From the NCBI RefSeq assembly GCF_002847445.1, contig NZ_CP025431.1, forward strand, positions 203,362 through 267,361: a stretch of DNA of 64,000 nt, given 5' to 3'. Positions 9,304-17,826 of this stretch are shown here, piece by piece; the stretch's first letter is position 1, and every line of letters begins with the position of its first letter. The notes under the pieces are model-generated. The model did not search any database. It was given only the letters and a program-made list of their open reading frames with translations, and was not told the DNA's origin. This stretch comes from Paracoccus zhejiangensis. GTDB lineage: Bacteria; Pseudomonadota; Alphaproteobacteria; Rhodobacterales; Rhodobacteraceae. Position numbers and translations under genes: made by a program.

Positions 9304-10395
9304 TCAGTTCTGGCGCAGGAATGCGTATTGATGGGTCAGGGCCGGGCCTGACGGCTTGGCGCTGGCAGAATCCTCGTCGGCGGGTGCGGCGTCATGGCCT
9401 TCATGGCCACCGCCTTCGCCCTCGGCACCGCCTTCGCCCATGTCATGCCCCTCGCCTCCGGCCTCCGGAGCCTCGCCGTGGCCGCCCTCCATGCCATGGG
9501 TGCCGGTGCCATCGGTCATCATCGCGTCCATGCAGGTCTGGCCCGGCTCGACGCAGCGGTTGAGGATGTCGTGATAGAGCGTTTCGTCGCCCAGGGCGAA
9601 TTGCGCGGCAGGTTCGTTCTCGCTGGGTTTCAGCAATTCGCGGTAGCGGTCGCGGTCCAGCACCTGTTCCGAGGCCCGCGCCCTGGCAACCCAGGTATAG
9701 AAATCCTCGACCTCCATCCCGTGGAAGGGGAACTTCATCCCCGAGAAGCCGGCGCCGCTGTAATGCGAGGACATGCCCTTGAACTCGCCCGGTTCGTTGA
9801 TGACGGCGTGCAGCTTGGTCTCCATCCCGGGCATGGTGTAGATCATCCCGGCCAGCGTCGGCACGTAGAAGGCGTTCATCACCTCGGTCGAGGTCAGCTT
9901 GAAGGCGATGGGCCGGTCCAAGGGCGCGGCCAGTTCGTTCACCGTGGCGATGCCGTATTGCGGGTAGATGAACAGCCATTTCCAGTCCATCGACACCACC
10001 TCGACCACCAGCGGCTCGGCATCGGCATCGACGCCGCGGGTTTCCTCGTCCAGCGGGCGATAGGGGTCGAGCTTGTGGGTGCTGACCCAAGTCAGCGCGC
10101 CAAGCCAGATGATGATGACCAAGGGCGCGGCCCAGATCAGCAGCTCGAGCGAGGTCGAATGGTGGAAATGCGGGTCATATTTCGCCTCGGAGTGGTCCGA
10201 TTTGCGATAGCGGATGGCGATGGCGACGATGGCGACCATCACCGGCAGCACGATCACCAGGATCAGCGCCGTGGTGATCCCCAGAACATCGCGCAGCTTG
10301 GCGGCCACGTCGCCCGAGGGCGCAAGCACTTCCGAGGAACAGCCCGCCAGCGTGGCAAGCAGGATTGCAGCGATCGGGAAGCGTGAACGAATCAT
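9304..10395 (-). CDS. cyoA: Cytochrome bo3-type ubiquinol oxidase subunit II (lipoprotein) with His-rich tail
   Basis: This 363-residue subunit II has a lipoprotein signal with lipobox LAGC (Cys19), two transmembrane helices ([17 protein letters not shown] and [18 protein letters not shown]) and a periplasmic cupredoxin domain. It lacks the CuA cysteines (the [11 protein letters not shown] region has none), which shows that it oxidises quinol and not cytochrome c. I placed the start at the ATG at 10395 because the lipobox then falls at the right distance. Odd feature: the C-terminal 60 or so residues form a Gly/Glu/His-rich tail with repeated [16 protein letters not shown] and GGHEGHD blocks, far beyond the usual CyoA length. 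It is the first gene of cyoABCD-SURF1. Confidence 0.95.
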   Translation of the reverse strand: MIRSRFPIAAILLATLAGCSSEVLAPSGDVAAKLRDVLGITTALILVIVLPVMVAIVAIAIRYRKSDHSEAKYDPHFHHSTSLELLIWAAPLVIIIWLGALTWVSTHKLDPYRPLDEETRGVDADAEPLVVEVVSMDWKWLFIYPQYGIATVNELAAPLDRPIAFKLTSTEVMNAFYVPTLAGMIYTMPGMETKLHAVINEPGEFKGMSSHYSGAGFSGMKFPFHGMEVEDFYTWVARARASEQVLDRDRYRELLKPSENEPAAQFALGDETLYHDILNRCVEPGQTCMDAMMTDGTGTHGMEGGHGEAPEAGGEGHDMGEGGAEGEGGGHEGHDAAPADEDSASAKPSGPALTHQYAFLRQN

Positions 10396-10616
10396 CTCGA
10401 TGCACCCACCTTTGCGGACCCGGACAGCGGATTTGCTGCTCTGCCCCGTTCGGGCCAAGTGCGGCGTTAAACCCGGTTCTTGCCCGAACCATGACAAGAT
10501 CATTCCTGATTGTCCATAAGCTGCCCGCGCAACCGCACCGAACTTGACATTGGGATCAATGGCCTGTTCCCTCATGGTCACTGCATCCACTGTCGCGGGT
10601 CTGCGGGGGTACCAAC

Positions 10617-11936
10617 ATGAACACCGGCAACACCGTCCCGGCGGAGACCCCGCATCAGCGGGTCAGGCTTTCCGATCTGACCATCGGCGTCATCATCGGG
10701 CGCACCTCGGAATTCTTCGACTTCTTCACCTTCGCCATCGCGGCGGTGCTGGTCTTTCCGCAATTCATCTTTCCCTTCGCCTCGCCGACGAACGGGGTGC
10801 TTTACGGCTTTCTGGTCCTCGCCCTCGGCTTCGTAGCGCGGCCCGTCGGCACGGCGATCTTCACCGAGATCGACCTGCGATTTGGCCACGGGTTCAAGCT
10901 GACCTCGGCGCTGTTCCTGCTGGGTCTCTCGACCGTCGCCATCTCGTTCCTGCCCAGTTACGACCAGGAGGGCTGGCTGACCGTTGCCAGCCTGATCCTG
11001 TTCCGCATGGGGCAGGGGGCAGCGCTTGGCGGGGCCTGGGACGGGATGTCCTCGCTCTTGGCGCTGCACGCGCCCGCCGGGCAGAAGGGCCGTTTCGCCA
11101 CCATCCCCCAGATCGGCGCGCCGATCGGGCTGATCCTTGCCAGCAGCCTTTTCATCTACCTGAAGACCTCGCTGTCGGAAGAGGAATTCCTCAGCTTCGG
11201 CTGGCGCTATCCCTTCTTCGTGGCCTTCGCCATCAACGTCGTGGCGCTGTTCGCGCGCCTGCGGCTGGTGGTCAGCGACGAGTTCAAGACGCTCTTTTCG
11301 GAATCCGAGCTGGACCCCTGCCCGGTGCCGGTCGCCATCCGCGAGGAATGGCTGAACATCATCATCGGGGCCTTCACGCCCCTGGCGACGCTGGCGCTGT
11401 TCCACATGGTCACGGTGTTCCCGCTGGGGTGGATCTATGTCCACACGCCCGAGGATGCGCTGGCCTTCCTGGTGATCGAGATCATCGGGGCGCTGTTCGG
11501 GCTGGGGGCGATCATCGCCTCGGGCTTCATCGCCGACCAGATCGGGCGGCGAACGCTGTTGACCTATTGCGCCATCGGCATCGCCATCTATGCCATCCTG
11601 TCGCCGCTGATCCTTGCGCTCGGCCGCAGTGGCGAGGCGCTGTATGTGATCATCGGCTTCTCGCTGCTGGGCCTGTCCTTCGGGCAAAGCTCGGGCGCGG
11701 TGGCTTCGGGCTTCCTGAAGAAGAACCGCTTCACCGCCTCGAACCTGACGGCGGATCTGTCCTGGATGTTCGGCGCGGGTTTCGCGCCCTTCGTCGCGCT
11801 TTACCTGACCGAGACGCTGGGGCTGTGGTCGGCGGGGGCCTATCTCTTGTCAGGCGCGCTCTGCACGCTGGCCGCGCTGACGCTGTTCCGCCGCCGGCAA
11901 GAGGAACGCCGCAGCCAGGATGGCTCCTGGCGCTGA
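10617..11936 (+). CDS. MFS transporter, metabolite:H+ symporter type
   Basis: This 439-residue major facilitator protein has about 12 helices, with the inter-helix motifs ARPVGTAIF near the first half and ADQIGRRTL in the second half. The opening segment (GVIIGRTSEFFDFFTFAIAAVLVFP) resembles the metabolite:H+ symporter group, whose members carry organic acids, betaine or shikimate. It is divergent from cyoA with 221 bases between the starts. A weak GGGGG lies about eight bases before the ATG. The substrate cannot be told; association with the quinol oxidase operon suggests but does not prove a shared physiological cue. Confidence 0.8.
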   Translation: MNTGNTVPAETPHQRVRLSDLTIGVIIGRTSEFFDFFTFAIAAVLVFPQFIFPFASPTNGVLYGFLVLALGFVARPVGTAIFTEIDLRFGHGFKLTSALFLLGLSTVAISFLPSYDQEGWLTVASLILFRMGQGAALGGAWDGMSSLLALHAPAGQKGRFATIPQIGAPIGLILASSLFIYLKTSLSEEEFLSFGWRYPFFVAFAINVVALFARLRLVVSDEFKTLFSESELDPCPVPVAIREEWLNIIIGAFTPLATLALFHMVTVFPLGWIYVHTPEDALAFLVIEIIGALFGLGAIIASGFIADQIGRRTLLTYCAIGIAIYAILSPLILALGRSGEALYVIIGFSLLGLSFGQSSGAVASGFLKKNRFTASNLTADLSWMFGAGFAPFVALYLTETLGLWSAGAYLLSGALCTLAALTLFRRRQEERRSQDGSWR

Positions 11937-12021
11937 TCCATCAGCGGCGTGAATCGATGCCGCCGAAGCGATTCAGATTACTCGTTGGACGGGCGGGGCC
12001 GGGCGGCGGCAGACTGCCGCC

Positions 12022-12267
12022 ATGGACAGCGACCCCATCCACCTGACCCGTTGCGACCCCGCGCAGAACTTGGCGCGCTTCTATCGGCTTGAACTGGCGG
12101 GCGATCTCTTCGGGGGTGTGCAGCTTTTGCGCCAATGGGGCCGGCTTGGCAGCGCCGGCCGCATCGGGCGGACTTGGTTCGCCAGCGCCGAGGCGGCGCA
12201 GGCCAGCCGGGACGACTGGCTGCGGCGCAAGCGGGCGCGCGGCTATCGCGAGGGTCAGAAAATCTAG
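12022..12267 (+). CDS. Small WGR-domain protein
   Basis: This 81-residue protein is almost entirely one WGR domain: NLARFYRLELAGDLFGGVQLLRQWGR followed by GSAGRIGRTWF. WGR domains occur in poly(ADP-ribose) polymerases and in MolR-like bacterial proteins and are thought to bind nucleic acid. Stand-alone versions are common in alphaproteobacteria and have no firm function. The 3' end overlaps the last 4 bases of the convergent dioxygenase gene. The ribosome site is poor, so the start at 12022 is moderately sure. Confidence 0.78.
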   Translation: MDSDPIHLTRCDPAQNLARFYRLELAGDLFGGVQLLRQWGRLGSAGRIGRTWFASAEAAQASRDDWLRRKRARGYREGQKI

Positions 12268-13229
12268 GCCTCGTTTTCCGCCTCGTAGTTGTGGACGAAA
12301 TCCTTCGGCAGTTCCGGCCCCCAGAGATAGAGCGAATCCTCGGGCGGGTAGTCGCCATCCTGCCAGTCACAATCGGCGGGGATATAGTCGATATCGGCGG
12401 AATATTCCGAATAGCTGCCCCAGGGATCGCGGACATAGTGGAAATAGTTCGAGCCCAGCACATGCCGGCCCATGCCCCAGCCGCGGGTGAATCCCTTGTC
12501 GGCCATGTTCATCGCGCCGATGCCGATCTCGTTGATGCCGCCCATGTCCCAGCTGCAATGATGCAGCCCCGGGGCCGAGGATTTGGCGAAGGCCAGAAGG
12601 TGGTGGTCCGAGCCGTGGATGCCATGCATGAAGCAGATGCCATCGCCCGAGCGGTCCGAGAGGCGCAGCCCGATGGCGCGGCTGTAGAACTCGATCGCCT
12701 TCGGCACATCCGGGGTGAACAGCAGCACATGCGCCAGGCGCAGCGGACGCACCACCGGGGCCTTGGACCGCTGCGGCGCAGCGGCCACGCCCGCCGGAAC
12801 GGAGACCACCGAGAAGGGTGATTTCTCGTTGGGCGAGGTCTTTTCGGCCACCTTCACCTCGATCATCACCCCGAACGGGTCGAGGAACCAGAAACCGTTC
12901 GAGACGACCCCGCGAGGCGCATCCAGAAGCCGCACCCCCTGCGCCTCGATCCGGCGGCGCATCGGTTCGAAATCCTCTTCGAAGACCGCGAAGGACAGGT
13001 GGTTCAGCTTCTTGCGCCCCGCCTCGTGGATGCTGAGCCAGCGGTGATCCGAGCCGAAGGTGTAAAGCCCAAGCCCGTCGCCTTCCTCGCGCACGTCGAG
13101 GCCGAAGGCGCGGTAGAACTCATCCGCGACCTTGAGGTCGGGGACGGTCATCATGAAGGTATCCATCGAATGGATGCCCAATTCGCCCGGCCGTTTCGTC
13201 GGCGCGACTTTTCCGGTAATGGCGGTCAT
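12264..13229 (-). CDS. Type I extradiol ring-cleavage dioxygenase (two-domain VOC protein)
   Basis: This 321-residue protein has two vicinal-oxygen-chelate domains (about residues 18-130 and 163-285). The C-terminal domain carries the three iron ligands expected of a type I extradiol dioxygenase: His167 (LAHVLLF), His223 or His224 (GLHHCSW) and Glu275 (SYSEYS). It is predicted to cleave a catechol-type ring next to the diol, in the cytoplasm. It is the last gene of a minus-strand operon that starts with the FAH hydrolase. Its size and neighbours recall DntD-type trihydroxytoluene oxygenases, but the real substrate is unknown. Confidence 0.82.
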   Translation of the reverse strand: MTAITGKVAPTKRPGELGIHSMDTFMMTVPDLKVADEFYRAFGLDVREEGDGLGLYTFGSDHRWLSIHEAGRKKLNHLSFAVFEEDFEPMRRRIEAQGVRLLDAPRGVVSNGFWFLDPFGVMIEVKVAEKTSPNEKSPFSVVSVPAGVAAAPQRSKAPVVRPLRLAHVLLFTPDVPKAIEFYSRAIGLRLSDRSGDGICFMHGIHGSDHHLLAFAKSSAPGLHHCSWDMGGINEIGIGAMNMADKGFTRGWGMGRHVLGSNYFHYVRDPWGSYSEYSADIDYIPADCDWQDGDYPPEDSLYLWGPELPKDFVHNYEAENEA

Positions 13230-13264
13230 CTCGTCCTCCTTCTCACAGGCTGATCACTGGTGTC

Positions 13265-13837
13265 TCACAGGGCGGCCAGTCGGCGGGCCTTCAGCACCGC
13301 GCCGAAATCCGCGAGGGTATTCAACATGTCATGGGCCGCCTCGATCTGGGTCGGGTTGCCGTGGAACCGGCCCTCGTCATCGCGTTGCTGGGCATAAAGC
13401 GGGCAGACCACGCCCTGCACCAGCGGGATCATCTTCAAGGCCACCGCCACCCGGCGCAGATCCTCGACCGCGCGGGCGGCACCGGAAATGCCGCCATAAG
13501 CCACGGCGCACATCGGCTTGCCCGCCCATTCCGGGCCAAGGTAATCCAGCGCGTTCTTCAGCGCGCCGGGGATGGCATAGTTGTATTCGGTGGTGACGAA
13601 GACATAGGCGTCGCCGCGCGCGATGATCTCGCTGAAGCGCTTGGTATGCTCGTGGGTATATTGCTGCAGCCGGGGGTGGTTCGGCTCGTCCATGATCGGC
13701 AGGTTCAGCGCCGCCAGATCGACAACCTCGGTCTGAAAGCGCGCATCCTTGGCGGCGATGTCGGTGAACCATTCGGCCACCGAGGCCCCGCCGCGGCCCT
13801 GCCGCACGCTGCCGATGATGATCTGAAGGGTCAGCAT
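13265..13837 (-). CDS. NAD(P)H-dependent FMN/quinone reductase (flavodoxin-like fold)
   Basis: This 190-residue protein of the NADPH-dependent FMN reductase family has an N-terminal FMN phosphate loop (IIGSVRQGRGG, residues 7-17) and the flavin-contacting TEYNYAIPGALKNALDYL motif around residue 83. Such enzymes supply reduced flavin or reduce quinones. In this operon the only monooxygenase is the divergent TfdB-type enzyme, which carries its own NAD(P)H site, so reduction of a quinone by-product is a reasonable alternative role. It lies 12 bases after the SDR stop. Confidence 0.82.
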   Translation of the reverse strand: MLTLQIIIGSVRQGRGGASVAEWFTDIAAKDARFQTEVVDLAALNLPIMDEPNHPRLQQYTHEHTKRFSEIIARGDAYVFVTTEYNYAIPGALKNALDYLGPEWAGKPMCAVAYGGISGAARAVEDLRRVAVALKMIPLVQGVVCPLYAQQRDDEGRFHGNPTQIEAAHDMLNTLADFGAVLKARRLAAL

Positions 13838-13849
13838 GACGCGCGGCCC

Positions 13850-14647
13850 TCAGCGGATATTGGCGGTCAACCCGCCATCGACGACCATCCTTGTGCCGGT
13901 GATATAGCTGGCGCGGTCGGACGCCAGAAAGGCCACGGCATCGCCGATTTCCTCGACCTTGCCCCAGCGGCGGGCGATGATGCCCTTGCCGCCGCAGAAC
14001 TCGCCCAGCCAATCCTCCTTGTCCTGATCGCCGGCCATGCCGCCAGCCCAGCCCTCGCGCCATTCGGTGCCGATGATGCCGGGGACGACGGTGTTCACGG
14101 TGATGCCGCGATCGGCCATGTCGGCAGCCAGGTAGCCGCTGGCATGGATCATCGCGGCATTGTTCATGCCGTAGTTCAGCGCCGGCATCCAGGTCATCAG
14201 CCCCGAGGCGCCGGTGATGTTGACGATCCGGCCCGAGCCGTCGGTGGCGATCATGCCCTCGAATTCGCGGATCACCCGCAGGATGCCGGTGACCTTGATA
14301 TCGATATCGGCCTGCCAGTCGGCATCGCTCCAGGTGATGGTGCGGTCCTGCCGGCGGATGGCGGTGCCGACGCTGGTGGCGAGGATGTTGATCTCGGGCA
14401 CCTTGGCACGCACAGCCGCCGCCGCAGCGCTGACCGAAGCGGTGTCGCTGACATCGGCGGCGATCGGTGTGGCGCTGACGCCGAATTCCTCGGTGATGGC
14501 GCGGGCGGTGGCGGCCAGTTCCTCGGCATTGCGCGCCAGCAGGAACAGGTTGCAGCCCTCGGCGGCCAAGGCCCGGGCGATCCCCCGGCCGATGCCCTTG
14601 CTGGCGCCCACGACCACGGCGGTCCGGCCTTCGAGTCCCAGATCCAT
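13850..14647 (-). CDS. Short-chain dehydrogenase/reductase with altered catalytic motif
   Basis: This 265-residue classical-type SDR has a Rossmann motif GASKGIGRG (residues 14-22), a catalytic-type Ser148 (ITGASG) and Tyr159. The usual Tyr-x-x-x-Lys is read here as Tyr159-Gly-Met-Asn-Asn163, so the lysine is replaced by asparagine. The C-terminus (DRASYITGTRMVVDGGLTANIR) is normal for the family. It may act on a hydroxyl or keto group in the ring-cleavage pathway. The changed motif leaves its activity open: it could be a modified catalyst or a non-dehydrogenase relative. Confidence 0.85.
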   Translation of the reverse strand: MDLGLEGRTAVVVGASKGIGRGIARALAAEGCNLFLLARNAEELAATARAITEEFGVSATPIAADVSDTASVSAAAAAVRAKVPEINILATSVGTAIRRQDRTITWSDADWQADIDIKVTGILRVIREFEGMIATDGSGRIVNITGASGLMTWMPALNYGMNNAAMIHASGYLAADMADRGITVNTVVPGIIGTEWREGWAGGMAGDQDKEDWLGEFCGGKGIIARRWGKVEEIGDAVAFLASDRASYITGTRMVVDGGLTANIR

Positions 14648-14675
14648 CTCTCTCTCCTCCCCTGTGTTCAGTCGC

Positions 14676-15044
14676 CTAACCTGGCAGCGGCGTCGGCTGA
14701 TAGGCGATCAGCCGCCAGGCCCCGCCTTCCTCGGCCCAGATGGCCAGAAAGGCGTTGTCGATCCGCCGGCTCTCGCCGGCTACCAGCACCTCGACGCTCA
14801 TCCTCCCGCCCAGCAGCACCGCGCCGGGCAGGTCTTCGGTCCAGTCGGTCTGGTGGCTGACGCTTTGATAGACGAAATGCCCCGCCGCGACCTTGTCCAG
14901 ATAGCTTTGCAGCGTGTCGCGATCCCCCAGCGAATGGCTGTAATGCAGCCGGTCCGACAGCAGCTCGCGCAGCGCCGCGACATCGCCCGCCTTCATCGCG
15001 GCATAGCGGCGATCCTCCAGACGGGCGATGTCGGGCCGGTTCAT
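14676..15044 (-). CDS. NTF2-like (SnoaL/DUF4440-type) small protein
   Basis: This 122-residue protein has the cone-shaped NTF2-like pattern: an N-terminal helix pair (DIARLEDRRYAAMKAGDVAALRELL), LHYSHSLGDRDT, then a beta-sheet ending in WRLIAYQPTPLPG. Such proteins serve as small isomerases, dehydratases or dioxygenase subunits in aromatic pathways. The ATG at 15044 overlaps the stop of the preceding VOC gene (ATGA), which argues for this start over an in-frame one at 15080. Confidence 0.75.
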   Translation of the reverse strand: MNRPDIARLEDRRYAAMKAGDVAALRELLSDRLHYSHSLGDRDTLQSYLDKVAAGHFVYQSVSHQTDWTEDLPGAVLLGGRMSVEVLVAGESRRIDNAFLAIWAEEGGAWRLIAYQPTPLPG

Positions 15045-15943
15045 CCCAGCACCGCGCAGGCGTTGAAATGGCCCATCCATTCCCGCGATGGCAATTGCCC
15101 CCAGCGGTTCACCACCTTGAAGTTCGACAGGTTCTCGCCCGGATCGACGATGCGCGGCTGGAAATGCGGATCGGCGATGATCTCCATTTCCGCCGTGTTC
15201 TCGACCAGGAAGCCGGCCGCATCGACGTAATAGGCGAAGATATTGTCACCCGCGCCATGCCGCCCCGGACCCCAAACCAGGGTGCGGTCCTGCGCGTCCA
15301 GGACATCGCCGAGCCGCTTGAAATCGGCGAAATCGGCGAACTCCCAGCTGTAATGGTGCAGACCCCCGCCATCGGCGGACTTGGCCATGCCAAGCGTATG
15401 GTGCCGCCCGTCGCCCGCCCGCATCCAGGCCAGTTCCCAACCCTCGGTGCGTTCGCTGAGCTTCAGACCCAGCACCTGCATCATCAGCTGCGCCGAAGCC
15501 GCAGGATCAGCCGCGGTCAGGTTGGCATGATCGAGATAGCGCGGATGGATGCCCGGTCCGGCATAGCGGCGCGGACGGTCGCGGGGCATGGGGGTATGGA
15601 CCTCGATCACATGGCCTTCGGGGAAGGCCACGGTCACCGATTTCTCGATCACCGGCAGCGAGGGGGTCTCGCTGACGATGCGCAGCCCGGCCTCGCGCGC
15701 CCGGCGGGCGACCTCGTCCACATGGGCGGGATCGAGCGTTTCCAGACCGATCGCGCGCAGGGACGAGTGATCGGCCCGGTGCATGATCAGTTCGGCGTGA
15801 CGGGCATTCGATGTCAGCAGCGCGCGGTCAGCGGTCAGTTCGACCAGCGAGGCGCCGGCGATCAGTTGGGCGTCCTCCACGGCGCCCTCCAGATCGCTGA
15901 CATTCAGGGCGACATAGCCCAAGCGATGAACCAGCGGTTCCAT
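15041..15943 (-). CDS. VOC-family protein of extradiol dioxygenase type
   Basis: This 300-residue protein has two VOC domains. The second one offers a complete 2-His-1-Glu set: His139 (LDHANL), His196 or His197 (GLHHYSWEF) and Glu248 (GFLVENT). It therefore could be a second ring-cleavage dioxygenase or a related lyase. A strong GAGGAGGA ribosome site precedes the ATG at 15943. Having two extradiol-type proteins in one operon suggests either two ring-cleavage substrates or one enzyme and one accessory protein. The GLHHYSWEF block also occurs as GLHHCSWDM in the other VOC protein of the operon. Confidence 0.78.
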   Translation of the reverse strand: MEPLVHRLGYVALNVSDLEGAVEDAQLIAGASLVELTADRALLTSNARHAELIMHRADHSSLRAIGLETLDPAHVDEVARRAREAGLRIVSETPSLPVIEKSVTVAFPEGHVIEVHTPMPRDRPRRYAGPGIHPRYLDHANLTAADPAASAQLMMQVLGLKLSERTEGWELAWMRAGDGRHHTLGMAKSADGGGLHHYSWEFADFADFKRLGDVLDAQDRTLVWGPGRHGAGDNIFAYYVDAAGFLVENTAEMEIIADPHFQPRIVDPGENLSNFKVVNRWGQLPSREWMGHFNACAVLG

Positions 15944-15988
15944 GATGGTGTCCTCCTCTTTCCTCCTCGGGGGATCTGCGGGCGACCG

Positions 15989-16831
15989 TCAGGCCGCTGC
16001 CGCCGCTGCCTTCTTCTCGTCCACGATGGGATTTTTCAGGATGCCGATGCCCTCGATCTCGACCTCGACCACGTCGCCCGGCTTCATGTAGAGCTTGGGG
16101 TCGCGGGCCATGCCGATGCCGGCGGGGGTACCGGTGACGATGATGTCGCCCGGTTCCAGCGTGATCGCCTCGGAGATGATCGAGATCAGGTCGGCGACCG
16201 AATAGATCATGTCATCGGTATTGGCGTCCTGAACCACCTTGCCGTTCAGCCGGGTCTGCAGGCGCAGGCCCTTGGCACCGGCGGGCAGTTCGTCCGCCGA
16301 GACCGCGATCGGGCCGAAGGCGCCGGTATCGTCGAAATTCTTGCCGACCGTCCATTGCGGCGACTTGAACTGGTAGTCGCGCAGCGAGCCGTCGTTGAAG
16401 ATCGAGTAGCCGGCAACGTGGTCCAGCGCCCTTTCCTTCGACACGTGGCGGGCGGATTTGCCGATGATGGCGACCAGTTCGCCCTCGTAATCCAGGTCCT
16501 GCGAGACCAGCGGCCGGATGATCGGCGCGCCGTCAGCGATCAGGCTGGTCGAGAAGCGCGGGAACAGCGTCGGGTAATCGGGCTGCTCATAGGGCGATTC
16601 GTCGGTGTGGTCGGAATAGTTCAGGCCGACGCAGATGATCTTGCCCGGACGCGCCAGCGGCGGGGCCGCGGTGACGGTCGCCAGGTCGATCGCGGGGGCC
16701 GAAGCCACCTTGTCGGCATGGGCGCCGTTCAGCACCTCGACCAGATCGACCGGGCCGAGATCGGCCCAATCGCTGTCACGTTGAACGGCCACACCTGAAG
16801 TGCCGTTCCGGTCATAGCTCGTCACTCGCAT
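15989..16831 (-). CDS. Fumarylacetoacetate hydrolase-family protein
   Basis: This 280-residue protein has the FAH fold core: KIICVGLNYSDHTDES (residues 64-79), the metal-binding Glu116-x-Glu118 (DYEGELVAIIG) with Asp147 (IFNDGSL), and the TGTPAGIGM motif. Family members hydrolyse or isomerise acylpyruvates formed after ring cleavage, so it fits the step after the extradiol dioxygenase. It is the first gene of the minus-strand operon and has the palindrome ATTTTCGAAAAT 75 bases upstream. The protein ends with six alanines. Confidence 0.88.
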   Translation of the reverse strand: MRVTSYDRNGTSGVAVQRDSDWADLGPVDLVEVLNGAHADKVASAPAIDLATVTAAPPLARPGKIICVGLNYSDHTDESPYEQPDYPTLFPRFSTSLIADGAPIIRPLVSQDLDYEGELVAIIGKSARHVSKERALDHVAGYSIFNDGSLRDYQFKSPQWTVGKNFDDTGAFGPIAVSADELPAGAKGLRLQTRLNGKVVQDANTDDMIYSVADLISIISEAITLEPGDIIVTGTPAGIGMARDPKLYMKPGDVVEVEIEGIGILKNPIVDEKKAAAAAA

Positions 16832-16905
16832 CGTCGTTTCCTCCGTTCAATCTGTCATCGGTTGATGACCTAGAGATAGGCGAGGCGAGATCGATAATCA
16901 ACTTT

Positions 16906-16917
16906 ATTTTCGAAAAT
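16906..16917. promoter_or_regulatory. Palindromic operator upstream of the FAH operon
   Basis: This is the perfect 12-bp palindrome ATTTTCGAAAAT. It sits just downstream of the GntR gene stop and 75 bases upstream of the FAH start. The identical palindrome recurs at 17757-17768 before the divergent monooxygenase. The AT-rich surroundings suit a promoter. Binding by the neighbouring GntR protein is inference. Confidence 0.65.
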
Positions 16918-17615
16918 CAGTCGTCAAATCCACTATCTCGCAAATCTTCGTCCGTCATGATGATCTCGACCGTGCGGGCAAGATGGTTTCGAATCAATTG
17001 GTTGGCGGTTTCCGCGTCGCGTGCCACGACCGCATCGGACAGGGCGCAGTGCTCGACCAGATGATCGCGTCCGGACGAAGAATAGTGGTGCGACAGCTTG
17101 CGATAGCGGTCGGCGTGATCGGTCAGCTGGCAGCGGTACAGCATCAGCCGGGGCGAATCGCAGGCTGCGACCAGGCTGTCATGAAAGGCCCGGTGGCGAT
17201 TTTCCCATTCGGGGTCGATATGGCCGTCAGGCGTCAGGCTGGAGCGTTTGCCAAGCGCATGGATCGCCGCGACCACGCCGGATTCCCACTGGTCATCGCC
17301 GCGCTCGATCGAGCGGCGGATGGCCAGCGATTCGATCTCTTGCCGCATGAACAGTAGGTCCATCAGGTCCGAGCGCGAGATCGGGGCGACGCGAAAGCCC
17401 TTGTGCTCCTCCAGCACGACCAGCTTTTCGGCGGCCAGCCGGGTCAGCGCCTCGCGTAGCGGGCTGAGGCCCACGCCATAGCTGTCCTTCAACTCGTCGA
17501 ACCGCAGCCGCGCGCCGGGGCGCAGCTCTCCGTCAACGATATCGCTGCGCAGCCGGTCATAGACCGAGGCCATCAGGGTCTTGCTGTCTCCGTCGAGCCG
17601 CCGGGTCATGGTCAT
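16917..17615 (-). CDS. GntR-family transcriptional regulator (FCD/FadR subgroup)
   Basis: This 232-residue regulator has an N-terminal winged helix (about residues 10-80, with RPGARLRFDELKDSYGVGLSPLREALTRLAAEKLV) and a C-terminal all-helical FCD ligand domain with the metal-binding histidine pattern (NRHRAFHDSL, YRCQLTDHADRY, LVEHCALSDAV). The ATG at 17615 has a GGAGGA six bases upstream; an in-frame ATG at 17732 has no such site. It lies between the FAH operon and the divergent monooxygenase and probably represses both through the paired palindromes, being relieved by a pathway acid. Confidence 0.9.
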   Translation of the reverse strand: MTMTRRLDGDSKTLMASVYDRLRSDIVDGELRPGARLRFDELKDSYGVGLSPLREALTRLAAEKLVVLEEHKGFRVAPISRSDLMDLLFMRQEIESLAIRRSIERGDDQWESGVVAAIHALGKRSSLTPDGHIDPEWENRHRAFHDSLVAACDSPRLMLYRCQLTDHADRYRKLSHHYSSSGRDHLVEHCALSDAVVARDAETANQLIRNHLARTVEIIMTDEDLRDSGFDD

Positions 17616-17756
17616 GTCTCGTCCTCCGGTTTGGTGCCGGAAACCCGGCTGTTCGTTATCACATGCATCGAAGATCAGCGCAAATTTCGATGATCGCCTG
17701 CGCCTTAGAAGGACAGCGTGATCCGCTGCCATCGCAACAATTCGACATTATCATTG

Positions 17757-17768
17757 ATTTTCGAAAAT
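17757..17768. promoter_or_regulatory. Palindromic operator upstream of the ring hydroxylase
   Basis: This is a second exact copy of ATTTTCGAAAAT, 59 bases before the monooxygenase ATG at 17827. Reading toward the controlled gene, 13 bases (ATTTTCGAAAATA) are shared with the site at 16906-16917. Just downstream, CGTAAC occurs twice (within 17781-17803). Confidence 0.65.
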
Positions 17769-17826
17769 ACATCATTTAATCGTAACACATCGATTGATTC
17801 GTAACTTCCACGGAGGAGGGGCTGCG

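Noticed and set aside
7350..9563. Long plus-strand frame opposite cyoB and cyoA
   Set aside because: cyoB shows every catalytic residue on the minus strand; the opposite frame has no family features.
10543..10558. FNR-box-like sequence TTGAC-N6-ATCAA between cyoA and the MFS gene
   Set aside because: FNR/CRP-type boxes have a 4-base spacer between TTGAT and ATCAA; here it is 6, and one base of the half-site is off.
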